DNA of 64,000 nt from Flavonifractor sp. An82 (GTDB lineage Bacteria > Bacillota > Clostridia > Oscillospirales > Oscillospiraceae). Below, one piece after another: positions 52,145 through 59,515 of this stretch (its first letter is position 1; every line of letters starts with the position of its first letter). The notes under the pieces were generated by a model that worked only from the letters and a program-made list of their open reading frames with translations, was not told where the DNA came from and searched no databases. The stretch lies in contig NZ_NFHG01000015.1 in assembly GCF_002159265.1 (NCBI RefSeq), positions 25,822-89,821 on the forward strand. The letters are read 5' to 3'. A program made the translations under genes and the position numbers.

Positions 52145-53972
52145 CACACTTTCCTCCCGGATACAGCTTATTGGCGCCGCAGCCGGTGCACTGGACCCGG
52201 CAGTCCGGCGTAATGACCGCCTCATAGGCCCGCTCCCGCTCCCGCCACAGGAAGTTCTTGGTCACGCCCACACTGGTCACGTCCCAGGGCAGCAGCTCGT
52301 CCCGCGCCCGGGTGCGGTTGGCGTAGAAGGTGGGGTCCACGCCGCAGCTCTCAAAGGCTGCCATCCAGCGGTCAAAGTCAAAGTATTCGCTCCAGGCGTC
52401 AAACTTGGCGCCCTGCCGCCAGGCCGCCTCAATGACGTCGGCCACCTTCCGGTCGCCTCGGGCAAAGACAGCCTCCAGGAAGCTGGTCTGGGAGTCGTGC
52501 CAATTATACTTGATGGAGCGGCCCTTCATGTGCTCCCGCAGCAGCTTGACTCGCCGCTGATATTCCTCCATGGTGATCTGGGGCTCCCACTGGAAGGCGG
52601 TGTGGGGCTTGGGCACAAACCAGGCGGTGGACACGGTGATGGTCACCCCCCGCTTGGGGTTGGGGGTGACCTCCTTCCAAGCCTTGTACACCTTCTCCGC
52701 CAGATCGGCGATCCCCAGCACATCCTCGTCGGTCTCAGTGGGCAGACCCAGCATGAAGTAGAGCTTCACGCTGCTCCAGCCGCCGGAAAAGGCGGTGCGG
52801 CAGGATCGGAGGAGATCCTCCTCGGTGACGTTCTTGTTGATGGCGTCCCGCAGCCGCTGGGTACCCGCCTCAGGGGCAAAGGTCAGACCGGACTTGCGGA
52901 CGTGCTGCACCCGCTCCATCAGGCCCAGGGAGAAGTTGTCCGCCCGCAGGGAGGGCAGGGACAGGGACACCCGGTTGGGCTCGCACCAGTCCAACAGCCC
53001 GTCGCACAGGTGCTCCAGAGGCCGGTAATCGCTGGTGGACAGGGAGGACAGGGTCATCTCCTGGTAGCCGGAATCTTTGCAGGCCTCGATACCCTGCTGG
53101 AGCAGCAGCTCCGGGTCACGGGACCGGACCGGCCGGTAGGCATAGCCCGCCTGGCAGAACCGGCAGCCCCGGATGCAGCCCCGAAAGAGCTCCAGCATCA
53201 CCCGGTCATGGACGATCTCGGTGGAAGGCACGATGGTCTTCACCGGGAAGTAACTCTTGTCAAAATCCTGCACGATGCGCTTGGTCACCACGGCAGGGGC
53301 CCCCTCTTTGGGCGTCACCTGCTCCAGAGTGCCGTCGGCACGGTAGGTGACATCATAGAGGGCGGGCACATACAGGCCGGGGATCTGGGCGGCGGCGGCC
53401 AGGAACTCGTCCTTGCTCCAGCACTCCTCCCTAGCTTTGCGGTAGAGCTGGATGATCTCCACACTCACATCCTCGCCCTCGCCCAGGACGAAGATGTCCA
53501 CGAAGGGGGCCAGGGGCTCGGGATTGTAGGCGCAGGTACCGCCGGCGATCACAATGGGTGACAGGCCGTAACGCTCCTCCGAGCGCAGAGGCAGCCCGGC
53601 CAGGTCCAGCATATTGAGCACATTGGTATATGCCATCTCATAGCCCAGGGAAAAGCCGATCAGGTCAAAATCCGCGATGGAGTCGCCGCTCTCCAGGCCG
53701 TAGAGCAGGATGCCCTCCCGGCGCATCTCCTCCTCCATGTCGCCCCAGGGCGCGAACACCCGCTCGCACCAGACGCCATCCATCTCATTCATGACGCCAT
53801 AAAGGATACGCATGCCCAGATTGGACATGCCGATCTCATAGGTATCGGGGAAGCAGAGCGCATAGCGCACATCCACCTCGCGCCGGTCCTTCACCACCGC
53901 ATTATACTCCCCGCCGGTGTAGCGGGCAGGCTTCTGCACCCGGGGAAGGATATGTTCCAACGTACGATTCAT
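52137..53972 (-). CDS. TIGR03960 family B12-binding radical SAM protein
   Basis: 611 residues. The N-terminal B12-binding-like region contains YALCFPDTYEIGMSNLGMRILY, and the radical SAM core carries CIRGCRFCQAGYAYRP (Cx3Cx2C). SLPSLRADNF and FAPEAGTQRLRD are family motifs. The C-terminus ends in a Cys pair (VQCTGCGANKLYPGG). Its target is unknown; context suggests RNA or ribosome modification. Confidence 0.93.
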   Translation of the reverse strand: MNRTLEHILPRVQKPARYTGGEYNAVVKDRREVDVRYALCFPDTYEIGMSNLGMRILYGVMNEMDGVWCERVFAPWGDMEEEMRREGILLYGLESGDSIADFDLIGFSLGYEMAYTNVLNMLDLAGLPLRSEERYGLSPIVIAGGTCAYNPEPLAPFVDIFVLGEGEDVSVEIIQLYRKAREECWSKDEFLAAAAQIPGLYVPALYDVTYRADGTLEQVTPKEGAPAVVTKRIVQDFDKSYFPVKTIVPSTEIVHDRVMLELFRGCIRGCRFCQAGYAYRPVRSRDPELLLQQGIEACKDSGYQEMTLSSLSTSDYRPLEHLCDGLLDWCEPNRVSLSLPSLRADNFSLGLMERVQHVRKSGLTFAPEAGTQRLRDAINKNVTEEDLLRSCRTAFSGGWSSVKLYFMLGLPTETDEDVLGIADLAEKVYKAWKEVTPNPKRGVTITVSTAWFVPKPHTAFQWEPQITMEEYQRRVKLLREHMKGRSIKYNWHDSQTSFLEAVFARGDRKVADVIEAAWRQGAKFDAWSEYFDFDRWMAAFESCGVDPTFYANRTRARDELLPWDVTSVGVTKNFLWRERERAYEAVITPDCRVQCTGCGANKLYPGGKCDA

Positions 53973-54091
53973 GTCATGCCGAACCCTCTCTATTTGAATA
54001 TCCGCCGGCGTCCGGGACCTGTCCCGCAGCGCCGCAGACGCGGCCCACCCGCTGTCCGGGCCGCCGCAATATGCAAAAGAAGCAGTATATT

Positions 54092-54120
54092 ATTATACTA
54101 TGGTTGATTCTTAAATACAA
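54092..54120 (-). promoter_or_regulatory. promoter of the radical-SAM pair
   Basis: On the minus strand: -35 TTGTAT (54115-54120), 17-base spacer, -10 TATAAT (54092-54097). The remaining bases to 53973 are a GC-rich leader with no clear structure. Confidence 0.7.
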
Positions 54121-54157
54121 GCTGTAATCCCATCATATTTGTACCAAAATCCACCAT

Positions 54158-55282
54158 TCAGGCCGGGATCAGCCCCATCAGCGCCACGCTCCCCACCAAA
54201 ACAGCCAGAGCCACCACATTGGCCACAGTAAAGACCAGCAGATAGCGGCCCAGCCGGGCCCCGGGAGACTTCAGATAGGCCTTCAGGGAAATGAGACTGG
54301 CCAGAGAGGCGATGGGGGTACCCAGTCCGCCGATGTTGGTACCCAGCAGCAGGCCGTGCCAGTCGGTGGTAAAGCCGGAGAGCAGCACCGCTGCCGGCAC
54401 ATTGCTGATAATCTGGCTGGACACACCGGAGGCCAGGGCGGTGTTCTTCTCCATGATGCGGGTGAGCACCTCCCGCACCGGACCGCAGGCCCCCACGTTG
54501 CCCGCAAAGAGGAAAAAGCAGAAGAAGGTAGCCAGCAGCCCGTAGTCCACCTTGCGGAACAGGCTCCGGTCAAAGATGAGCATACCGGCCAGCACCACCG
54601 GCAGCAGGGCGGGATAGGGCAGCACCCGGAATACCGACAGCAGACAGAGCACGAACAACAGGATCATCAGGATCAGATGGCCGGGGCTGCGGATCTCCGC
54701 CTTCTCAGCGAAAGTGACCCGGATACCCTCCGGCTTGACGCACAGGCAGGCCACCGTCAGGCCCACCAGACTGACCAAGGTCAGCGGAAGCATGGCCGAA
54801 AAAAACTGCCCGGCGCTCAGCTCATAATTGGCGTAGATGTACAGGTTCTGGGGGTTACCCACCGGGGTGGCCATGCTGCCCAGATTGGCGGCGATGGTCT
54901 GGAGCACCACAACATAAATCAGCCGCTCCATCCGCCCGATCAGTCCCAACACCAGCACCGCGAAGGGCACAAAGGTAATGAGTGCCACATCGTTGGTCAC
55001 CAGCATGGACACAAAAAAGGGCAGCAGCACCAGGGCCAGGGTCACAAAGCGCATCCTACGCTCCCCCGCCAGCAGCCGCTGGGCCAGCACCGCGAAGACG
55101 CCGCACTCCTGCAGGCCGGCCACCACCGCCATCAGGCAGAACAGCAGGGTGAGTACCCGCCAGTCAATATAATTCAGATAGGCCGCCGACGGCGGGTTGA
55201 GCGCCATAGAGGCCGCGGCGCATACGGCCGCGATGCACAGCACCGGCTCCCGTTTCCAGAATGGGCGCTTGGTTTGCTCCAT
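54158..55282 (-). CDS. SLC13/CitMHS-type anion permease
   Basis: 374 residues, about ten membrane helices. LVTNDVALITFVPFAVLVLG, NLGSMATPVGNPQNLYIYANY and NIGGLGTPIASLASLIS are the hairpin-loop signatures of the ArsB/NhaD/DASS (ion transporter) superfamily. Candidate substrates are dicarboxylates, sulfate or similar anions; none can be chosen. CAAAGGAGG precedes ATG 55282. The gene has a strong promoter with a terminator hairpin before the ribosome site. Confidence 0.82.
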   Translation of the reverse strand: MEQTKRPFWKREPVLCIAAVCAAASMALNPPSAAYLNYIDWRVLTLLFCLMAVVAGLQECGVFAVLAQRLLAGERRMRFVTLALVLLPFFVSMLVTNDVALITFVPFAVLVLGLIGRMERLIYVVVLQTIAANLGSMATPVGNPQNLYIYANYELSAGQFFSAMLPLTLVSLVGLTVACLCVKPEGIRVTFAEKAEIRSPGHLILMILLFVLCLLSVFRVLPYPALLPVVLAGMLIFDRSLFRKVDYGLLATFFCFFLFAGNVGACGPVREVLTRIMEKNTALASGVSSQIISNVPAAVLLSGFTTDWHGLLLGTNIGGLGTPIASLASLISLKAYLKSPGARLGRYLLVFTVANVVALAVLVGSVALMGLIPA

Positions 55283-55309
55283 GACTGGTTGCCTCCTTTG
55301 AACACGACG

Positions 55310-55400
55310 AAAAAGCCACCCGGGCGGGTGGCTTTTTGCTCTTTCTCGCTTGATCGCCTTTTGCCGGTTTCAGTTTACCTGATTCCGGGTTTTCGGTCAA
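55310..55400 (-). promoter_or_regulatory. promoter and terminator-bearing leader of the anion permease gene
   Basis: On the minus strand: -35 TTGACC (55395-55400), 17-base spacer, -10 TAAACT (55372-55377). About 30 bases into the transcript is a terminator, AAAAAGCCACCC / GGGTGGCTTTTT with loop GCCC (55310-55337), placed before the AAAGGAGG ribosome site. Expression must depend on read-through. No known sensor is recognised in the short leader. Confidence 0.65.
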
Positions 55401-55424
55401 GTGGTTATGTTTATTTTCCGCTCT

Positions 55425-55631
55425 TCAGGAGCGCCGAAAATCTTCCACGACGTCGGCAAGATGTATGGGGGACAGCCCCGCGTTGTTGCAGCACTCTGCC
55501 AGGCGGTTGACCTCCTGGAAGTCGGTGGAGATCCGCCCAACGCAGATTCCGTTATGTCCCCGAATGCCGTACATCTGAGGCCGGGAGGCCCTGTCCAGAT
55601 ATACATGGTACGTCATGTGGTGATTGCTCAT
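55425..55631 (-). CDS. small DUF6514-like protein
   Basis: 68 residues, no membrane segment. It reads as DUF6514: a beta-rich start (MTYHVYLDRASRPQMYGIRG) and the conserved end DFQEVNRLAECCNNAGLSPIHLADVVEDF. The family is common and uncharacterised in Oscillospiraceae. ATG 55631 has GAGGAGAGAGG upstream. A minus-strand consensus promoter (TTGACA-17-TATATA) lies about 170 bases upstream, near 55801-55829. Confidence 0.7.
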   Translation of the reverse strand: MSNHHMTYHVYLDRASRPQMYGIRGHNGICVGRISTDFQEVNRLAECCNNAGLSPIHLADVVEDFRRS

Positions 55632-55903
55632 GGTTTCCTCTCTCCTCAATTTCTCTGATGATAGTTTTGATTTCGCTCTTTCGCGACAAAATTCGCCCTT
55701 TTTCCTCTCGAAAAAGTGCTATACTGTTTGTCACCAAAAATCTCCTCTCTTTTCGCGCCCCCTTTCAACATCTTGTAGTTTTCCCTCTCCGCATACTCTA
55801 TATAATGTATTCCGAGAAGATTGTCAATGCTCACAGGCCATTTTGTCCACTGACCGGGAGGTTTTGACCGCATCCGGTCGGCGGTCTTTCTGGAGGTGCG
55901 CTC
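55632..55903. other. AT-rich divergent intergenic region
   Basis: The 272 bases between the divergent DUF6514-like gene and the XRE regulator are more AT-rich than their surroundings. A consensus minus-strand promoter is visible: TTGACA, 17-base spacer, TATATA at about 55801-55829. TATACT near 55723 and TATAAT near 55801 are possible plus-strand -10 boxes without clear -35 partners. No gene is supported here. Confidence 0.5.
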
Positions 55904-56659
55904 ATGTCGCTGATGGTGGAAAAGCTGGCATATTTGAAAAAACTGCGCCATTTGACGTCGGAGGATATCTCCCGGCTGTCCGGCGTTCCCCTGGGGACGC
56001 TGAACAAGATCCTGTCCGGGCAGACCAAAAATCCGGCGGTAGGCCCCATGGACCGCATCACCCGGGTTCTGCGGGTCCCCATCCGCTATCTGCTGGATGA
56101 CGAGGTGCCGCCGGAGTGCTGCGTCACCGCCAACAGCCAGGACGGCGTGGTGCTGCTCTCCCCTGAGGAGCTGCGCCTGCTGCTGGAGCTGCGGCGGCTG
56201 GAGCCCCGCCGGCGGCGGACCGCCGGGGTCATGCTGACCCTGATGAGCGCCGCCAGCGTCAAGTCCATCGGCACCGTGTCGGTGAAGCGCACCTTCTGCT
56301 ACAGCGTCGGCACATCGAGTGCTCCGCCCCTCAGGGCCATTCTGATCCCAGAGGTGGACACCGCCGCCCAGGAGGCCGACTTTGCGGTGCTCCTCAACGA
56401 CAGCAGTATGGAGCCGGTCTATCCCTCCGGCGCCGTCTTGCTGTGCGCCCAGCGTCCCCCTACCCCCCAGGAATACGGCGTGTACATTCTCAATCAGGAG
56501 GTTCTGCTCCGCCGCCTGTGCCGCCGCCGGGGCGTGACCAAGCTGCTGGCGCCCAGCCTGGCCTACCCTGATCTGCAGGTGGGCGAGGAGGACTATCTGG
56601 ACTGTATGGGCGCTATTACCGGCCAGGCCCGGGGCTGCCGCTGGGAGCAGACGCCCTAG
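55904..56659 (+). CDS. XRE-family regulator with S24 (LexA-like) C-terminal domain lacking the catalytic Lys
   Basis: 251 residues. N-terminal helix-turn-helix at about 5-60 (LTSEDISRLSGVPLGTLNKI). The C-terminal half is S24-like: NDSSMEPVYPSGAVLL holds the expected Ser nucleophile. The Lys that completes the Ser-Lys dyad should lie in the segment QEVLLRRLCRRRG, where only Arg is found. Self-cleavage is therefore doubtful, and it may act as a ligand-controlled or constitutive repressor. TCTGGAGGTGCGCTC precedes the ATG. Confidence 0.82.
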   Translation: MSLMVEKLAYLKKLRHLTSEDISRLSGVPLGTLNKILSGQTKNPAVGPMDRITRVLRVPIRYLLDDEVPPECCVTANSQDGVVLLSPEELRLLLELRRLEPRRRRTAGVMLTLMSAASVKSIGTVSVKRTFCYSVGTSSAPPLRAILIPEVDTAAQEADFAVLLNDSSMEPVYPSGAVLLCAQRPPTPQEYGVYILNQEVLLRRLCRRRGVTKLLAPSLAYPDLQVGEEDYLDCMGAITGQARGCRWEQTP

Positions 56660-56670
56660 TCAATTTCTCA

Positions 56671-56703
56671 AAGACCGCTGCAAAAAGCAGCGGTCTTTTT
56701 TGC
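56671..56703 (+). terminator. terminator after the XRE regulator
   Basis: Arms AAGACCGCTGC and GCAGCGGTCTT around AAAAA, followed by TTTTGC. Confidence 0.88.
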
Positions 56704-56794
56704 TTCCTCTGCAACATTTCCCATCTCCCGGCTGTATCTAAAGTGTCAAAGCAAGCGAGCTTTACCAACTCAATCAATGGAAAGGACGATTATT

Positions 56795-57637
56795 ATGAAA
56801 AAGCTCACACCCGCTCTGCTGTCCCTTGCCCTGGCCGGTACCCTCTGCCTGCCCGCCATGGCTGCCCCCCTGGCCGCCGATTCCGTCAATGATGTCAATA
56901 CTGCTTCCGGCTACACCCTGCAAGTCAACGGCTCCGACACCGAGATCGACGTGTGCGTCATGGTCCCCCTGCGGGCTCTGGCGGAAGAGCTGGGTTTCAC
57001 CGTGGTCTGGAACGGCGACAGCATCCGAGTGGACACCGGCGACGTCCACACTGACGTGACCCTGGGTGTGGACCGCTATGTGATCACCACCAGCAAAGAG
57101 GGTATGGTGGGGATGAGCGCCCCCTTCTCCCTGGGCTGCGCGCCCTACGCCACCAACGGTGTGACCTACGTTCCCCTGTCCCTCTTTGATGCCCTGCTGG
57201 GCAATCGTGAGGACGCCATCACCGGCGACAGCGGCGTCATCTCCATCCAGACCGACACCTCTGCCCAGATCCCCAATCCCTTTGTGGACTGCGACACCCT
57301 GGCCCAGGCGGAACAGCTGGCCGGTTTCTCACTGACCCTCCCCGCCGATATCAAAGCCCACGGTATTTCCGTACTGCCCGGAGATATGATCCAGGTTCTG
57401 TGTGAGCACGGACTTTCCATCCGCAAGGCTCTGGGTGACGAGGACATCAGCGACGACTACAATACCTATCCTCAGGTGGAGACCGTTGCTGTGCAGGGGC
57501 ACGCCGTTACCCTGAAAGGCGAGGGCGATCAGGTAACGGTTGCGGTGTGGACGGCGGACGGCTATACTTATGCTGTCCACAGCGAAACCGGCCTGAGCCG
57601 GGACGCTGCCCTCTCCCTGGCTTTCCAGGTAGCATAA
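56795..57637 (+). CDS. secreted copper-amine-oxidase-N-terminal-like (stalk) domain protein
   Basis: 280 residues. A signal peptide of about 23 residues ending AMAAP is followed by the stalk domain: VMVPLRALAEELGFTVVWNGDSIRV and NGVTYVPLSLFDALLGN, the PF07833 pattern. The last 100 residues form a DUF4367-like beta domain (EQLAGFSLTLPADIKAHGIS), also seen in the anti-sigma protein two genes on. It is probably exported and wall-associated. GGAAAGGACG precedes ATG 56795. Confidence 0.82.
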   Translation: MKKLTPALLSLALAGTLCLPAMAAPLAADSVNDVNTASGYTLQVNGSDTEIDVCVMVPLRALAEELGFTVVWNGDSIRVDTGDVHTDVTLGVDRYVITTSKEGMVGMSAPFSLGCAPYATNGVTYVPLSLFDALLGNREDAITGDSGVISIQTDTSAQIPNPFVDCDTLAQAEQLAGFSLTLPADIKAHGISVLPGDMIQVLCEHGLSIRKALGDEDISDDYNTYPQVETVAVQGHAVTLKGEGDQVTVAVWTADGYTYAVHSETGLSRDAALSLAFQVA

Positions 57638-57680
57638 ACCTGGTGCAGGGTCCCCATTTCACCAGAAGGAGCCGATGCCG

Positions 57681-58085
57681 ATGACCGCCGTCTGTCCTCT
57701 GCGCCGCCCCAGGAGCTTCCGGCTCCTGCGCACCGCCCCTGTACTGGAAAGCCCCCGACACGAAAAAGCCTGGCTGCTGCGGGTGGCCGCCAATCTGAGC
57801 AAAAACCGGCTGAATTATAATCGCTTGCGTGAGACCGACGAACTCAGCGACACCCTGGCTGCGGAACAGCGGGAGGACCTCTCTTTTGTGTGGGAGGCCG
57901 TCAAATCCCTGCCGGAGCATGCCCGCGCCGCCATCCACCTCTTCTACCATGAAGGCTGCTCCACCGCCGAAATCGCGTCCATTTTGGACCGGAAGGAGTC
58001 CACCGTCCGGTCCGACCTGCGGCGGGGCCGGATGCAGCTGAAAGAAATTCTGAAGGAGGCGTATGACTTTGGGCCGGAGCTATGA
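57681..58085 (+). CDS. ECF sigma factor lacking region 2 (probable internal deletion)
   Basis: 134 residues. From residue 15 it matches the linker and region 4 of ECF sigma factors: SPRHEKAWLLRVAANLSKNRLN and LPEHARAAIHLFYHEGCSTAEIASILDRKESTVRSDL (recognition helix). The whole region 2 (about 70 residues, -10 recognition and core binding) is missing; the remnant of its end is out of frame (CAG GAG then FRLLR in another phase). ATG 57681 still has AAGGAG nine bases upstream. It cannot act as a normal sigma factor. The anti-sigma gene overlaps by 23 bases. Confidence 0.7.
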   Translation: MTAVCPLRRPRSFRLLRTAPVLESPRHEKAWLLRVAANLSKNRLNYNRLRETDELSDTLAAEQREDLSFVWEAVKSLPEHARAAIHLFYHEGCSTAEIASILDRKESTVRSDLRRGRMQLKEILKEAYDFGPEL

Positions 58086-58698
58086 TGAGCTTATGTCCAG
58101 GATCCAGGTTACGGAACTGATGCGGGCCCGGGTGCTCCGCCGGTTGGAGCAGGAGGAACTGGCTCCGACCCGTCCCAGCCGCAGAGCCTGGCTGCGGCCC
58201 GCTCTGGCGGCAGCCGCCTGTCTGGCCGTGTTGGCCGCCGGTATCTCGGTGCTGCCCCGGATGTACGCCCCCACACCGCTCCCCACCCCCTCCGGGCCGC
58301 TGACCGTGGCTCCCGGTTTTCAGGACGTCTCCTCCGCCGCTGAGCTGGCCGACACAGTCGGCTTCCCGGTGTCCGATCTGAAGAAGCTCCCCTTCCTGGT
58401 GGAGCGAAGCACCTACACCGCTTATAGCGGGGCCATGGCCCAGATCCGCTGCGAGGGCGGCGGCCAGTGGGCCCTGTTCCGCAAATCGACAGGTACGGAG
58501 GACAACTCCGGGGACTATACCGCCTATGCGTCGGAGCTCTCCTACGATCTGGACGGGCTGTCCATTACCCTGAAGGGGGAGGATCAGGACGCCTATCTTC
58601 TGGCCATTTGGAACGACGGGACCTATACCTGCTCCCTGCGGCTCTCCTCTCCCCTGTCCCAGGCTCAGTGGGACGACCTCATTACCGCCAACAGCTGA
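58063..58698 (+). CDS. anti-sigma factor-like membrane protein with DUF4367-type domain
   Basis: 211 residues. A short cytoplasmic part (1-42) is followed by one membrane helix (about 46-65, LRPALAAAACLAVLAAGISV). The extracellular part is a DUF4367-like domain (VGFPVSDLKKLPFLVERSTY, WALFRKSTG). This is the layout of anti-sigma factors that overlap an ECF sigma gene in Clostridia. ATG 58063 has AAGGAGG upstream inside the sigma gene. Its sigma partner is truncated, so its present role is unclear. Confidence 0.75.
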   Translation: MTLGRSYDELMSRIQVTELMRARVLRRLEQEELAPTRPSRRAWLRPALAAAACLAVLAAGISVLPRMYAPTPLPTPSGPLTVAPGFQDVSSAAELADTVGFPVSDLKKLPFLVERSTYTAYSGAMAQIRCEGGGQWALFRKSTGTEDNSGDYTAYASELSYDLDGLSITLKGEDQDAYLLAIWNDGTYTCSLRLSSPLSQAQWDDLITANS

Positions 58699-58735
58699 AA
58701 AAGCGGGCGCCGCAGCTGCGGCGCCCGCTTTTTTC
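58698..58735. terminator. bidirectional terminator
   Basis: Perfect arms AAAAAGCGGGCGCCGCAG / CTGCGGCGCCCGCTTTTT with T runs on both strands. Confidence 0.92.
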
Positions 58736-58737
58736 AT

Positions 58738-59433
58738 TCAGTTAGGCAGCATTCGGAACCACTTGCTTTGAATACCCGCTGCTTTAAAGCCGGTCCGGCG
58801 ATAGAGAGAGAAGGCGCTTTCGTTATCGGTGGCTGCCAGCAGCTTGCAGCAGTCAAAGCCCTCCCCGGCCAGCAGGCCCATGGTGCCGTAGAGCAGCTCC
58901 CGGCCCAAACCCTGTCCCCGCGCATCCTTATGCAGGGCAATGCCCTCGATCTCCGGCGGGTCCTGGGTCAGATCCAGTTCATACACCCCCACAGTCACGC
59001 CATCCACCAGAGCAAAGCCGCAGCGGTGACCTTCCTCCAGCGCCCGCTCCAGGTCTGCGGGGCCGTAGGTGGCGGAATTGGGCATCTCAAAGAAACATTC
59101 GTTGTGCAGGGCCAGCCATGCCCCGCCCCTCGCCCGGGTCAGCGGCTCCAGCGTAAGCCGCTCCGGACGGCCGGGCAGCTGGGACAGCTCCCGCTGCAAT
59201 ATTAAAATATCCCTCACAAATTCCAGCCGGCACTCACCAAAACAGCCCTCTTCCAGCGGCGCGCCGGGGTCCCTGGATGCCACAAACAGCTCGGTGGCCC
59301 CCTGATTCAGCAGCTCCTGGCGGCCACGGTTCAGCAGCTCCTCCAACTCCCCCGTCCTGCAGTGCTGGATGGCCAGATAGCCTTTTCCTTTGGCTGTAAT
59401 CTCTCCGGCAAAGATTTGATAGGCCGACTCCAT
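58738..59433 (-). CDS. GNAT family N-acetyltransferase
   Basis: 231 residues. The C-terminal half is a GNAT domain with EIEGIALHKDARGQGLGRELL (acetyl-CoA loop) and FSLYRRTGF at the end. The N-terminal half is a weak second acetyltransferase-like domain. ATG 59433 has GGGAGGA six bases upstream. The substrate is unknown. Confidence 0.82.
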   Translation of the reverse strand: MESAYQIFAGEITAKGKGYLAIQHCRTGELEELLNRGRQELLNQGATELFVASRDPGAPLEEGCFGECRLEFVRDILILQRELSQLPGRPERLTLEPLTRARGGAWLALHNECFFEMPNSATYGPADLERALEEGHRCGFALVDGVTVGVYELDLTQDPPEIEGIALHKDARGQGLGRELLYGTMGLLAGEGFDCCKLLAATDNESAFSLYRRTGFKAAGIQSKWFRMLPN

Positions 59434-59472
59434 GCCCATTCCTCCCTGTGATGATTGCTACCACTATACCAC

Positions 59473-59504
59473 AGCCCCCCGGACTTTGACAAGTCCGGGG
59501 GGCT
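59473..59504. repeat. perfect inverted repeat between amt and the GNAT gene
   Basis: Fourteen-base arms AGCCCCCCGGACTT (59473-59486) and AAGTCCGGGGGGCT (59491-59504). No T run follows on either strand, so it is a weak terminator at best. On the minus strand TTGTCA (inside the repeat), 18 bases and TATAGT form a possible promoter for the GNAT gene. Confidence 0.7.
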
Positions 59505-59515
59505 GCTGTAGCTTA

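Noticed and set aside
55646..55951. A 101-residue minus-strand frame in the AT-rich intergenic region
   Set aside because: No ribosome site or conserved motif; it spans the promoter and start of the XRE gene.
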